64,000 nucleotides of DNA from Agrococcus casei LMG 22410. GTDB lineage: Bacteria; Actinomycetota; Actinomycetes; Actinomycetales; Microbacteriaceae. Shown piece by piece: positions 8,793-17,087 of this stretch (positions within the stretch are counted from its first letter, which is position 1; every line of letters starts with the position of its first letter). The stretch covers positions 146,119 to 210,118 of the forward strand of contig NZ_FUHU01000044.1 of NCBI RefSeq assembly GCF_900163565.1, in the 5' to 3' direction. The notes beneath the pieces are model-generated. The model was not told where the DNA came from. It searched no databases and worked only from the letters and a program-made list of their open reading frames with translations. Both the position numbers and the translations under genes were made by a program.

Positions 8793-9445
8793 CCGACAGC
8801 CGAGATCGCGCACCACGCGGTGTGCGTCTCCCCTGGCTCGAGCCGCACGAGCCCGCTGCCCGAGTTGAACGCATCGGGCGCGCAGGTCATGGGCTCGACC
8901 GCGAGGCCTGCCCTGTGCAGCTCCGGCTCGGGTCTGTCTGCCGTGTGCACCTGCACCCAGGCTGAGCGTGCATCCCAATCCATCCGAACACCGACACCGG
9001 CTGGGTCTGTCAGCAGCACGCTGCCGGCTCCAGCTGTCTCGAACGCGTGGTCGATTTCGGCACTGCCGATCGGCCTGCCGGCGCGAAAGTCGAACCGCGC
9101 TGGGTCATGTTCGACGGCGACCGTGTCACCGGGCAGCAGCCGGTCGCCGTCGGCCAGCATGACCCGCTCGGCCGCGAGCTTCGCGATCGCCCGCTTCTCG
9201 CCCGGGTTGAGCAGCCCCTTCTCCTTCGGCGAGGGTTCGAGGGCGACACGGCCGCCGCGGAGTCGTGCGCCGCCGTGGATGCGCTCGAGCACACCCTCGC
9301 CCGCGAGCAGCTCGATATCGCGCCGCACGGTCATGAGTGAGACTTCGAGCTTGTCTGCCAGGTCTCGAACGCGCACGGTGCCGCGATCGCGCACTTCCTG
9401 CACGATGCGCTCGCGTCGGTCAGGTCCGAGATCTGTCGTGGCCAT
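8789..9445 (-). CDS. Chimera: DeoR-type HTH fused to the C-terminal part of an aldose 1-epimerase
   Basis: 218 residues in one open frame. Residues 1-60 are a DeoR winged helix (RRERIVQEVRDRG, VSLMTVRRDIELL, RIHGGA) and residues 70-100 are the start of a DeoR sensor domain (KRAIAKLAAERVMLADGD). From about residue 101 the sequence turns into the C-terminal third of an aldose 1-epimerase family protein, with DRLLPGDTV, FDFRAGRPIG and VEPMTCAPDAFNSG. Both halves are incomplete: most of the DeoR effector domain and the N-terminal two thirds of the epimerase are missing. It looks like an in-frame deletion joining two neighbouring genes near base 9145. DNA binding may persist; epimerase activity is unlikely. 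Confidence 0.8.
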   Translation of the reverse strand: MATTDLGPDRRERIVQEVRDRGTVRVRDLADKLEVSLMTVRRDIELLAGEGVLERIHGGARLRGGRVALEPSPKEKGLLNPGEKRAIAKLAAERVMLADGDRLLPGDTVAVEHDPARFDFRAGRPIGSAEIDHAFETAGAGSVLLTDPAGVGVRMDWDARSAWVQVHTADRPEPELHRAGLAVEPMTCAPDAFNSGSGLVRLEPGETHTAWCAISAVG

Positions 9446-9525
9446 GCCGCAACCCTATGCGCGATACCGTTCGTTCGGCAATGCGAATCTGTTCGTCAGT
9501 GATCGATTCGCCAGTGATCGATTCT

Positions 9526-11382
9526 TCAGCGATCGAACTGGCGCTGCGCCTGCGACAGCTCGAAGTAGGCGCCCTGGGCCGCAAGCAGCTCATCGTGCGT
9601 GCCGCTCTCGACGATGCGGCCGGCATCGACAACGTGGATCTCGTCGGCATGCTGCACCGTCGAGAGCCTGTGGGCGATTGCGATCACGGTGCGTCCGCGG
9701 GATGCGGCGTCCAGCGCCTGCTGCACGACCCGTTCAGAGACCGTGTCGAGTGCGCTTGTCGCCTCGTCGAGCACGAGCACAGCGGGGTCTTTCAGCAGCA
9801 CGCGTGCGATCGCGATGCGCTGCTTGTCTCCGCCCGACAAGCGGTAGCCGCGCTCCCCCACGACTGTCTCGAAACGGTCGGGAAACCGGTCGATCGTCTC
9901 GAGGATGTTCGCATCGCGGCATGCCCGCACGAGGTCGTCTTCGGTCGCATCAGGCTTCGCGTAGCGGAGGTTCTCGGCGATAGAGGCGTGGAAGAGGTAT
10001 GGCTCCTGGCTCACGATGCCGATGTTGTCGGTCAGCGTCTCGGGGTCGACGTCTCGCACGTCGACGCCTGCGAAGCGCACCGCTCCGTCGGTGACGTCGT
10101 AGAGCCTCGGCACGAGGTAGCCGATCGTCGTCTTGCCGGCTCCCGAGGGCCCGACGAATGCCGCGAAGGTGCCCGGTGAGACGGTGAACGAGACACCGGC
10201 AAGCGTCGATCGCTCATCTGGTGTCGCGTCTGGGTAACGGAAGGTGACGCTGTCGAACCGGACTTCGCCCATCCGTCGCTCGTCGACAGGCTTGGGGTCT
10301 GCCGGCGGCTCGATGGCCGGCTTGAGGTCGAGGTACTCGAAGATGCGGGCGAACAGCGCACCCGAGGTCTGCAGGTCGAGCGCGACACGAAGCAGGCCCA
10401 TCATCGGCATGAGCAGTCTTGCCTGCACCGTGGTGAACGCCACCAGGGTTCCCGCAGTGACGATCGCGTTGCCACCCGTGATGATGAAGCCGGCGACCAG
10501 GTAGATGATGGCGGGCAGGATCGAGATGATCACGTTGACGATCGCGAAGAAGATCTGGCCGCTCATGGCGAGGCGCACCTGCAGCCCGACCTGGCGGTCG
10601 TTCTCGTCGGCGTAGCGCTTCGACTCGTCGCCCTGGCGCCCGAAGGCCTTGGCCAGCAGAATGCCCGAGACGCTGAGCGCCTCCTGCGTGATCGCGGTCA
10701 TGTCGCTCAGCGATTCCTGCGTCTGCGTGGCAATGCGTGCCCTGATCTGACCGACCCTGCGCTGCGCGATCACCAGGATCGGCATCAGCACAATCGCCAC
10801 GAGCGTCAGCTGCCACGACAGCACGATCATGGTGATGAGGCTCGCGATCACGGTGACGGTGTTGCCGACTACGCTCGAGACCGTGTTCTGCAGCACGCCC
10901 GCCACACCGCCGACGTCGTTCTGCAGCCTCGACTGAATCACACCCGTTTTCGTGCGGGTGAAGAACGCGAGCTCCATGCGCTGCAGGTGGTCAAAGAGCT
11001 TCGTACGAAGCTCGCCCATGACCGAGTTGCCGACGCGGGCGGTGAGCAGCGACTGCGCAACCCCGATGCCGGCCGAGACCACCCACAGGGTCACCATGAT
11101 GGCGAGCAGTTGCAGCAAGAGCGGCATGTTCACGACGCCGGATGCGGGGAACAGCGCCTCGTCGAACACTCGCTGGATCAGCAGCGGCGGAAACACCTGG
11201 ATCGTCGCGACAGCCAGCACCAGCACGATGATGACGATGACCTTGCCGCGGTGAGGCCTGAACAGCTCGGCTATGCGTCCGCCGAGGTTCGCCACTTTCG
11301 GGGCGCTCTGATTCGCGGCTCGCTGTACCGCTTCGTCGCGTGCGCCGACCCTGCCGCCGCGACCGCCCATCCCCATGCTCAT
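9526..11382 (-). CDS. ABC exporter, fused membrane and ATPase domains (MsbA/BmrA-like)
   Basis: 618 residues. A six-helix type-1 exporter domain (about 50-340) is followed by a nucleotide-binding domain with Walker A GPSGAGKTT, signature LSGGDKQRI, Walker B VLVLDEATSALD and the switch His in IAHRLST. All catalytic residues are present, so a homodimer could be active. An N-terminal polar stretch of about 45 residues (GGRGGRVGARDEA) precedes helix 1. The substrate is unknown; relatives export lipids or drugs. A 49-base perfect palindrome lies 43 bases upstream of its start and could be its operator or the terminator of the upstream gene. Confidence 0.9.
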   Translation of the reverse strand: MSMGMGGRGGRVGARDEAVQRAANQSAPKVANLGGRIAELFRPHRGKVIVIIVLVLAVATIQVFPPLLIQRVFDEALFPASGVVNMPLLLQLLAIMVTLWVVSAGIGVAQSLLTARVGNSVMGELRTKLFDHLQRMELAFFTRTKTGVIQSRLQNDVGGVAGVLQNTVSSVVGNTVTVIASLITMIVLSWQLTLVAIVLMPILVIAQRRVGQIRARIATQTQESLSDMTAITQEALSVSGILLAKAFGRQGDESKRYADENDRQVGLQVRLAMSGQIFFAIVNVIISILPAIIYLVAGFIITGGNAIVTAGTLVAFTTVQARLLMPMMGLLRVALDLQTSGALFARIFEYLDLKPAIEPPADPKPVDERRMGEVRFDSVTFRYPDATPDERSTLAGVSFTVSPGTFAAFVGPSGAGKTTIGYLVPRLYDVTDGAVRFAGVDVRDVDPETLTDNIGIVSQEPYLFHASIAENLRYAKPDATEDDLVRACRDANILETIDRFPDRFETVVGERGYRLSGGDKQRIAIARVLLKDPAVLVLDEATSALDTVSERVVQQALDAASRGRTVIAIAHRLSTVQHADEIHVVDAGRIVESGTHDELLAAQGAYFELSQAQRQFDR

Positions 11383-11424
11383 CTGTGCCCAACACTAGTC
11401 GACCCCGCCCCTCCCCAATTTTTA

Positions 11425-11473
11425 GGTCGAAAAAGTCTGGCAAAGTACAGTACTTTGCCAGACTTTTTCGACC
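11425..11473. repeat. Perfect 49-base palindrome
   Basis: Two 24-base arms, exactly complementary, surround a single central A at 11449. It lies between the stop of the FtsX-like permease gene and the start of the ABC exporter, both on the reverse strand. Each arm holds a run of five A or T, but no T-tract follows the hairpin. It could be a terminator, a strong dyad operator or both. Confidence 0.85.
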
Positions 11474-11484
11474 CCAAATCGGGC

Positions 11485-12582
11485 TTAGGGGACCCGCAGA
11501 ATCGCGACGGGATCGAGGCGGGATGCGCGGATGGCTGGCAATGCGCCGCCGCGCAACGCGGCAATCATCAGGAGCACCGGGATGCTCAGAATGAACCCCG
11601 CCCGAGGCACGCTGCCGGTCAGGGCCAAGGTGATGCCGCATCCGATGAGCGTGCCGACAACAGCACCGATGACCGCAGCTGCGGCAGCCGACACCAGCAC
11701 GCTCGAGACGATCAACGATCTGGTTGCGCCGAGCGCGCGCCGGCGGCCGATGTCTTTCGCGGTCGCGGACACCCTGCCGAACTGCACTGCCGCCACCAGC
11801 AGTGCAACGATCGCCAGCAGCGCCGACACCGTCTGCCGAGATGATGCGGCCAGCTCGTCGGACACATCGGAGGAAAGTCCGACGAGCGCTTCGTTGGTCG
11901 TGATCGTCGCCTCGTGCGGCCGTTCGGCAATCAGCAGCCCTCGTGTCGCCGCCTGCACCTGTTCGAGCTGCTGCAAGCTGGTGACGCTGACGAAGATCGT
12001 CAGCACCTGACCTGTGTCGGCTGCGATCAGGACTTCGTCATTCCACGATCCGAGCGGGTCAGCGACGTGCACGCTCTCTACGATGTCGGCATCCAGTCCG
12101 CCGGTGACGAAGCCCACACCGTCGACTAGCCCCAGCCGCTCAATGACGTCGGCCGAGGCCACAGCCTGACCCGGTGCCAACAGCCGACCGTCGAGACCCT
12201 CGGCGACTTGTGAGACATCACCGAACACGTGACGTGCCGTCACGCCTTCGCCGCCGTCGAATCCGCCAGCATGCACGGTTTTCGCGGGCCCGGCCGCCAG
12301 CACCCATTCCACCCCGGTCAGGGTTGCGAGCTGCTCGACGCTGCGAGCATCCATGTCGGCGCCGCCTTGCGAATCGACAATCGTGATGAGGCGCCCTTCT
12401 GGGGAGTTCATGAGGTCGAGCGTGCGCTGTTGGCTCGCCATCGCGAGCCCTGTCGTCGCAAAGATCGCGATCGCGGCGGCCGCGACAACACCGGCGAGCA
12501 CAAGTGTCGGCACAACCGGCCGCCACAGTTTGCGCCACGCATCGATCAGCAGTGATCGCCCAAGAGCCCACACTGCAGTCAC
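11485..12582 (-). CDS. FtsX/MacB-like ABC transporter permease, orphan
   Basis: 365 residues. One N-terminal membrane helix (residues 24-48) precedes a large extracytoplasmic domain (about 50-240) and three C-terminal helices with the FtsX signature block (DIGRRRALGATRSLIVSSVLVSA near 275-297). The end, ALPAIRASRLDPVAILRVP, is typical of MacB/LolC-type permeases. No ATP-binding partner gene is adjacent, so it would have to work with an ATPase encoded elsewhere. Such permeases act as mechanotransmitters or lipoprotein/peptide exporters. Its divergent neighbour encodes a small lipoprotein. Confidence 0.8.
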   Translation of the reverse strand: MTAVWALGRSLLIDAWRKLWRPVVPTLVLAGVVAAAAIAIFATTGLAMASQQRTLDLMNSPEGRLITIVDSQGGADMDARSVEQLATLTGVEWVLAAGPAKTVHAGGFDGGEGVTARHVFGDVSQVAEGLDGRLLAPGQAVASADVIERLGLVDGVGFVTGGLDADIVESVHVADPLGSWNDEVLIAADTGQVLTIFVSVTSLQQLEQVQAATRGLLIAERPHEATITTNEALVGLSSDVSDELAASSRQTVSALLAIVALLVAAVQFGRVSATAKDIGRRRALGATRSLIVSSVLVSAAAAAVIGAVVGTLIGCGITLALTGSVPRAGFILSIPVLLMIAALRGGALPAIRASRLDPVAILRVP

Positions 12583-12648
12583 CCTGTCTACGATGCAACA
12601 GCATCAACGCTCGCTCCGCGACTGTAGGGCATCGATAGAATCGCCCAC

Positions 12649-13071
12649 ATGAGGTCACGGCTGAGCAGAACCGCATTCGCGGGCGCGTTCGCACTGGTTG
12701 CAGTCTTGGGCATGACTGCCTGCCAAGGCGCGAACTGCCCCGCCATCGGCTGGAACGACACCCTCACCGTCGAACTCACCGACAAGCAGGACCGAATCAC
12801 TGCGCTCGAGCTCTGCTTCCGGGGTCACTGCATGAGCGACGAGGATCTCGGCGACTCCCCACTGGCTGGCGTGCAGGCGACCGATCTCGGCAACGGCACC
12901 TGGCAGTTCGACATGGGCATGTGGACTCCGGCCGCCGTGCTGCTTCGCGGCCTCGCATCCGACGGCACGGTCGCCAACGAGTATCCGATCGAACCCGACT
13001 GGAGCGTCACCGACGAAGTCGCACCCGGATGCGGTGGCCCGGCAACCGCGACCGTGGAGATGGAGTTCTAG
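12649..13071 (+). CDS. Small secreted lipoprotein, function unknown
   Basis: 140 residues. It has a signal peptide with basic N-region and hydrophobic core ending in the lipobox MTAC (Cys about residue 25). The mature part carries several cysteines (ANCPAIGW, ELCFRGHCM, PGCGG) that could form disulfides. A similar layout (Cys-Pro after the linker, a central acidic stretch) recurs in the lipoprotein at 14378, suggesting two members of one lineage-specific family. No known domain was recognised. Its stop overlaps that of the convergent metallo-beta-lactamase gene by four bases (CTAG). Confidence 0.72.
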   Translation: MRSRLSRTAFAGAFALVAVLGMTACQGANCPAIGWNDTLTVELTDKQDRITALELCFRGHCMSDEDLGDSPLAGVQATDLGNGTWQFDMGMWTPAAVLLRGLASDGTVANEYPIEPDWSVTDEVAPGCGGPATATVEMEF

Positions 13072-13790
13072 TCGGCGGCGTCACCCTCCGGCAGCTCCGA
13101 GCTGGCAAGCTGCGCATCGAACAGCCGCCGGTGATGTTCGAGCCGTGCCCCGTCAGCCGGGTCGCCGTGGCCGGGCAGCAGCGTGGTTCGACCGTGCACT
13201 CGCAGGTGCGTGAGCACTGACAGCCAGCCGCGCAGATCGGACTCCGCATCCCACTGTGGATCCGCGCCCACTTCGACAACGTCACCGGTGATCGTGACGT
13301 CGACGGGGTCGACGTGCACCAGCAGATCGCCTGCCGTGTGCGCGGCGTCGAGTGGCTCAAGGGTCACCCGCAGGTCTCCGACCAGCAGCGCGTGCTCCCG
13401 CTCGATCGGCACGCTGGGCGCCGGCACCTGCATCCGCCACAGTTCAACCTCCGTGCCCTGCTCCGTGCCCTCATGCAGACTCGCCACCGCAGCCGCCCTG
13501 TGCTCGTCGGGGTGGGCGTGAATGTGCTCGATCGCAGCCGGATGCGCGAACGACGGAACATCCGAGAACGTCTCCATCGCCAAGAAGTGATCCCAGTGCG
13601 CGTGCGTCACCACGACGCCGACGACGCGGTCACCACGAGCTTCGATCGCCTCACGAAGCGCGGATGCGCGAGACGGCAGCGTGCCAGGGTCGACCACCAG
13701 CGCCTCCCCTGCCGACGCGATGACGTACGCGTTCATCGCCGCTTCGGGCATGACCCAGCGGTCGACGCCTTCTGCTGCTCGCTCAAGCAT
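13068..13790 (-). CDS. MBL-fold metallo-hydrolase
   Basis: 240 residues from ATG 13790. The frame is open further upstream, but those codons lie inside the DinB-like gene. It has the metallo-beta-lactamase zinc motif THAHWDHF, a later His in DAAHTAGD, an Asp in TITGDVVEVG and the final PGHGD, so both metal sites look complete. It is a glyoxalase-II/hydroxyacylglutathione-hydrolase type fold; the substrate is unknown. The start overlaps the upstream gene's stop as TGATG, indicating coupling to the DinB/DUF664 protein. A thiol-metabolism link is possible but only inferred. Confidence 0.85.
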   Translation of the reverse strand: MLERAAEGVDRWVMPEAAMNAYVIASAGEALVVDPGTLPSRASALREAIEARGDRVVGVVVTHAHWDHFLAMETFSDVPSFAHPAAIEHIHAHPDEHRAAAVASLHEGTEQGTEVELWRMQVPAPSVPIEREHALLVGDLRVTLEPLDAAHTAGDLLVHVDPVDVTITGDVVEVGADPQWDAESDLRGWLSVLTHLRVHGRTTLLPGHGDPADGARLEHHRRLFDAQLASSELPEGDAAD

Positions 13791-14314
13791 CAGGCTGCTC
13801 CGGCCGTGCGTCTGGCGATGATGATCTCGCGCAGGACATCGATGTGACCGCAGTGCTGGGCATGCTCGCGAAGCACATGCATGAGGATCCAGCGAAGCGG
13901 CAGCGGTCCTCGCCGGTTGCCCGTCACGACGTCGTCCGCGCCCATCCCCCTGCACCGTGCTCTCGACCGAGCAACAGCAGCTTCGAACTCCGCGCGTATC
14001 GAGTCGATGGAGTCTTCGGGAGCCAGATCGAACGACTCATCGGGCCCGGCCACGAGACCTGATTCAGAGCGCGGAAGACCATCAAAGGCCTCCTCGAACC
14101 AGACGCGCTCAACGAAAACAGCGTGCTTCGCGAGCCCGAGCAGCGTGGTCTTCGACGGAACGAGCTTCAGGCGCGCCTCGTCCTCAGTGAGCCCGTCGAG
14201 CGCCGAGGCGATCATCGCGCGGTGCTGTTCGATGAATGTCACCAGCTGTCCCACGGGCTCCTGGGCAAAATGCTCCGCGGAATCTGGCGTGGTCACCTGG
14301 GCTGCTTCGCTCAT
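13790..14314 (-). CDS. DinB-family protein (DUF664, mycothiol-transferase-like)
   Basis: 174 residues, mostly helical, of the DinB/YfiT four-helix-bundle fold. Metal-binding histidines are visible: one in GLAKHAVFVERVWF (about residue 64) and two in LMHVLREHAQHCGHIDVLRE (about 144-156). In actinobacteria members of this family are often mycothiol-dependent transferases or detoxification enzymes; the precise reaction is not known here. It is the first gene of a two-gene reverse-strand unit with the MBL-fold hydrolase. Confidence 0.82.
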   Translation of the reverse strand: MSEAAQVTTPDSAEHFAQEPVGQLVTFIEQHRAMIASALDGLTEDEARLKLVPSKTTLLGLAKHAVFVERVWFEEAFDGLPRSESGLVAGPDESFDLAPEDSIDSIRAEFEAAVARSRARCRGMGADDVVTGNRRGPLPLRWILMHVLREHAQHCGHIDVLREIIIARRTAGAA

Positions 14315-14377
14315 GCATTCAGCCTAGATGCAGGCGGCTGGCGGCCATCGATCAGATGTCATGGATACGCTCGCACC

Positions 14378-14812
14378 ATGCTCTCCCGACGTGCTCCGTT
14401 CTTGACGCTCGCCACCGCATCCACCCTTGTCGCACTGACCGGATGTGCATCCGGCACGTCTGAACCGACGTGCCCGCTCGTCGACTTTGACGTCATCGTC
14501 GCTGTCACGGTCGAGACCGACAAGCACGTCGAGGCGATCGGCATCTGCGACGAGATCGCGTGCTCGACCGACGAAGAGATCCCGGCCGCGTCTGAGGTCG
14601 GTGACCTCTATACGTTCAAACAGGGCGAGGGGAGCACCTGGTCGTTCTCGGTCATTCGCTGGATGCCCGAAGAATTCAGGCTCGTCGCGATCGTTGATGG
14701 CGAGAAGATCGACCTCGGAACGTTCGAGGCCGACATCACGTATCACCCCATCAAGGAGGGTGAGGACTGCGGCGACATTCCAGAGTACGCGCCCATCACA
14801 GTAGAGGTGTAG
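14378..14812 (+). CDS. Small secreted lipoprotein, function unknown
   Basis: 144 residues from ATG 14378. The frame runs open from 14123, but those codons overlap the DinB-like gene. The signal peptide has an RR pair and ends in the lipobox LTGC (Cys about residue 24). The mature domain has CPLVDFDVIVAV, a GICDEIACS cysteine pair and an acidic C-terminus with ECDG-like spacing. Similar in size and layout to the lipoprotein at 12649. No known domain recognised. It is followed by a hairpin shared with the convergent rplL gene. Confidence 0.7.
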   Translation: MLSRRAPFLTLATASTLVALTGCASGTSEPTCPLVDFDVIVAVTVETDKHVEAIGICDEIACSTDEEIPAASEVGDLYTFKQGEGSTWSFSVIRWMPEEFRLVAIVDGEKIDLGTFEADITYHPIKEGEDCGDIPEYAPITVEV

Positions 14813-14816
14813 ATGC

Positions 14817-14848
14817 AGAAAGGGAGCCGCCGAAGCGACTCCCTTTCT
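14817..14848. terminator. Bidirectional terminator hairpin between lipoprotein gene and rplL
   Basis: AGAAAGGGAG at 14817-14826 pairs with CTCCCTTTCT at 14839-14848 around a 12-base loop. It sits between two convergent genes and carries A/T tracts inside both arms, so it can serve both directions. Confidence 0.75.
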
Positions 14849-14863
14849 CACAAGCAGAAGTGA

Positions 14864-15253
14864 CTACTTGACGGTGACGGTTGCGCCAGCCTCTTCAAGT
14901 GCTTCCTTCGCCTTGTCGGCGTCTTCCTTGTTGGCGCCCTCGAGCACTGCCTTGGGAGCAGCGTCGACGAGTGCCTTTGCGTCGCCGAGGCCGAGCGACG
15001 AGTCAATCGCGCGAACAGCCTTGATGACCTGGATCTTCGCCGAGCCAGCCGACTCGAGAATGACGTCGAACTCGGTCTGCTCTTCAGCAGCCTCAGCCTC
15101 AGCGCCAGCAGCGGGTGCAGCACCTGCAACAGCGACGGGTGCAGCAGCGGTAACTTCGAACTTCTCCTCGAAAGCCTTCACGAAATCGTTCAGCTCGATG
15201 AGGGTGAGTTCCTCGAATGCTGCAAGCAGCTCTTCGGTCGACAGCTTTGCCAT
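14864..15253 (-). CDS. rplL: 50S ribosomal protein L7/L12
   Basis: 129 residues, normal length. The N-terminal dimerisation domain ([22 protein letters not shown]) is followed by an Ala/Gly/Pro-rich hinge (about 35-58). The C-terminal factor-binding domain ([32 protein letters not shown]) completes it. This stalk protein recruits elongation factors. Co-transcribed with rplJ 32 bases upstream and controlled through the L10 leader. Confidence 0.98.
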   Translation of the reverse strand: MAKLSTEELLAAFEELTLIELNDFVKAFEEKFEVTAAAPVAVAGAAPAAGAEAEAAEEQTEFDVILESAGSAKIQVIKAVRAIDSSLGLGDAKALVDAAPKAVLEGANKEDADKAKEALEEAGATVTVK

Positions 15254-15285
15254 CTTTATCTCCTAATGGGTAACTAGCCGAGTGC

Positions 15286-15804
15286 CTAGGCGGCCTCGGA
15301 CTCCTTCTTTGCACGCAGCGCGTCGACAGCGCGAGCTGCCTGAGCGACGGGTGCGTTGAACAGGTATGCTGCTCCGAACAGCGAGGCCTTGAAGGCGCCA
15401 GCCAGCTTTGCCAGCATGACGTCACGGGACTCGAGCTCGGCGAGCTTGTTGACCTCTTCTGCGGAGATCGGGTTACCGTCAAAGTAACCGTTCTTCACGA
15501 CCAGGAGAGGGTTCGCCTTGGCGAAGTTGCGCAGCTCCTTCGCGACGGCGACAGGGTCACCGTGCACGAATGCGATTGCCGACGGGCCGACGAGGTCTTC
15601 GTCGAAGGCAGAGATGCCTGCCTGGTTTGCCGCAATCTTGGAGAGCGTGTTCTTCACCACAGCGTACGTCGCGTGCTCGCTGATGGAACGGCGCAGCTGC
15701 TTGAGCTCGCCTACAGAGAGTCCGCGGTACTCGGTCAGCAGCACTGCATTGGAGTTCGCGAACAGGTCCGCGAGCTCGGCGACTGCTTCTTGCTTGTTCG
15801 CCAT
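15286..15804 (-). CDS. rplJ: 50S ribosomal protein L10
   Basis: 172 residues. It has the RNA-binding N-terminal domain (KQEAVAELADLFANSNAVLLTEYRGLSVGELKQLRR) and a C-terminal helix that anchors L7/L12 dimers. It forms the base of the ribosomal stalk and, with L7/L12, represses its own mRNA by binding the leader described next. Typical length and order for actinobacteria. Confidence 0.98.
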   Translation of the reverse strand: MANKQEAVAELADLFANSNAVLLTEYRGLSVGELKQLRRSISEHATYAVVKNTLSKIAANQAGISAFDEDLVGPSAIAFVHGDPVAVAKELRNFAKANPLLVVKNGYFDGNPISAEEVNKLAELESRDVMLAKLAGAFKASLFGAAYLFNAPVAQAARAVDALRAKKESEAA

Positions 15805-15840
15805 GGTGCTCCTTGCTTCAGTGCTGGAACCCGGCTCACG

Positions 15841-15980
15841 AAAAAAGCTCTGGCCCGTGCAGGAGGATGCACGCCAGAGCTGACTTGAATCTCACCTGCG
15901 CGGGCTGTCACACTTCGTGATCCTTCGACAATCGTGCAAGCACGATCGCAACCAGCGGTCTTTGGTACCTGCCTACTCTA
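15841..15980 (-). ncRNA. L10 leader with intrinsic terminator/attenuator
   Basis: On the reverse strand, upstream of rplJ, the hairpin AGCTCTGGC/GCCAGAGCT (15846-15881, with an inner GTGCA/TGCAC stem) is followed by six T (15846-15841): an intrinsic terminator in the 5' leader. Upstream is a structured stretch (about 15890-15960) and a -10-like TAGAGT (15974-15979). L10-L12 binding to such leaders is the established autoregulation mechanism. The extent of the RNA is estimated. Confidence 0.75.
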
Positions 15981-16081
15981 GGGGATGCGCGACCCGATGC
16001 GCAAGCGCCCGCTTTCGCCGTGCTGACACGCAAATGCGGAGGAGCCCACTCGGGACCCCTCCGCACCGCAAGCCGCACCCG

Positions 16082-16963
16082 TCAGGCGCCCCAGCCCATC
16101 CGTCTGCGTGCGAACACGAGTGCCAGACCCGTCAGCATCACGACTCCGCCGATCACACCGACGCCGGCAACATCGAACCCGGTGTCGGGCAGCGTCTCGG
16201 GCTCGGCAGCCGCCTCGACAACCGGCTCAGCGGGCTCTGCAGAGTCAGCAGGCTCCTCAACGACCGGTTCCTCAACAACAGGCTCCTCAACAACAGGCTC
16301 CTCCACAGCAGGCACCGTTTCGCACGGCTGGTCGGTGAACGAGAACGTCCACCGCACTTCGACGCCCTCGGGCAGCACATAGCCATCTGCCGCCGCAGCC
16401 TCGACCGCAACCTGCCCGACGCCGTGCACCCGCGCATCCGTCACCGTGTACTCAACATGCTCGACCTCAGGCAGCACGATCGCATCACCGGTCACGCCGC
16501 AGTCGTCGACGAAGGTCGGAAACGCCGGATCCCCCGTCTCGACCAGCTGCTCTGGGCACTCCTTCACGGTGAACACCCGACTGTGCTCGTCGACTGAGGC
16601 ATAGTCGGCATGCGGGCGACCGGGTCCGTGCATGACCGTGCCGGCCAGCAGGTCTCGCGTCTTCGCGCTGTTGTTGTAGAGGTCGAGCTGGTAGATGCCG
16701 CACTCGATCGCCTCGTCATCGAGCTGGTCAAGCGACGCATCGTCGGTCTTGATCGACGCGATCAGCGTCTGCGGAAACATGGGCAGACGCTGCGACTCAT
16801 CGCCCTTCCAGAGCGCGAGCACGTAGTCGCCGTCGCTCTTCGGCGGCTCGACATACGGCGCTCCCCCAGTCAGTGCACCGACACCTGCGACGGCAGCCAC
16901 CGCTGCGACAGCGACCGCCACAGCCTTCTTCACCAATTTCGATCGCATCGGCGATCTCCTCAC
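16082..16963 (-). CDS. LPXTG-anchored surface protein
   Basis: 293 residues. An N-terminal signal peptide (KKAVAVAVAAVAAVAGVGAL) precedes an extracellular domain of unknown fold with a few cysteines, and a Pro/Glu stalk made of EEPVV repeats (about 218-240). The cell-wall sorting signal has LPDTG at about residues 258-262, a hydrophobic segment and an RRR-containing tail. A sortase would therefore attach it to peptidoglycan; no sortase gene is in the window. The start could also be the second ATG, five codons in. It lies alone between rplJ and the two-component system. Confidence 0.85.
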   Translation of the reverse strand: MRRSPMRSKLVKKAVAVAVAAVAAVAGVGALTGGAPYVEPPKSDGDYVLALWKGDESQRLPMFPQTLIASIKTDDASLDQLDDEAIECGIYQLDLYNNSAKTRDLLAGTVMHGPGRPHADYASVDEHSRVFTVKECPEQLVETGDPAFPTFVDDCGVTGDAIVLPEVEHVEYTVTDARVHGVGQVAVEAAAADGYVLPEGVEVRWTFSFTDQPCETVPAVEEPVVEEPVVEEPVVEEPADSAEPAEPVVEAAAEPETLPDTGFDVAGVGVIGGVVMLTGLALVFARRRMGWGA

Positions 16964-17087
16964 CTGATTCGCGACGCGGCCCTGCCTGCGTCTTGCTTTG
17001 TGTTGAACGCGGCAAGCATCGCGGGCAGCAGGGGTCGCACTCCAGAGCGGATGCGCGGCTGTGCAGAGTGCGTGGCTGTGGAGAGCG

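Noticed and set aside
9446..9525. Possible small gene between the DeoR/epimerase chimera and the ABC exporter
   Set aside because: Only 80 bases, no start with a ribosome site; treated as intergenic.
9497..9537. Three near-repeats of CAGTGATCGATTC
   Set aside because: Too short and too few for iterons; the third lies in the 3' end of the ABC exporter. Possibly a DNA-binding site but not supportable.
16219..16317. Short tandem repeats, considered as a CRISPR-like array
   Set aside because: They encode the in-frame EEPVV stalk of the LPXTG protein; there are no spacers.
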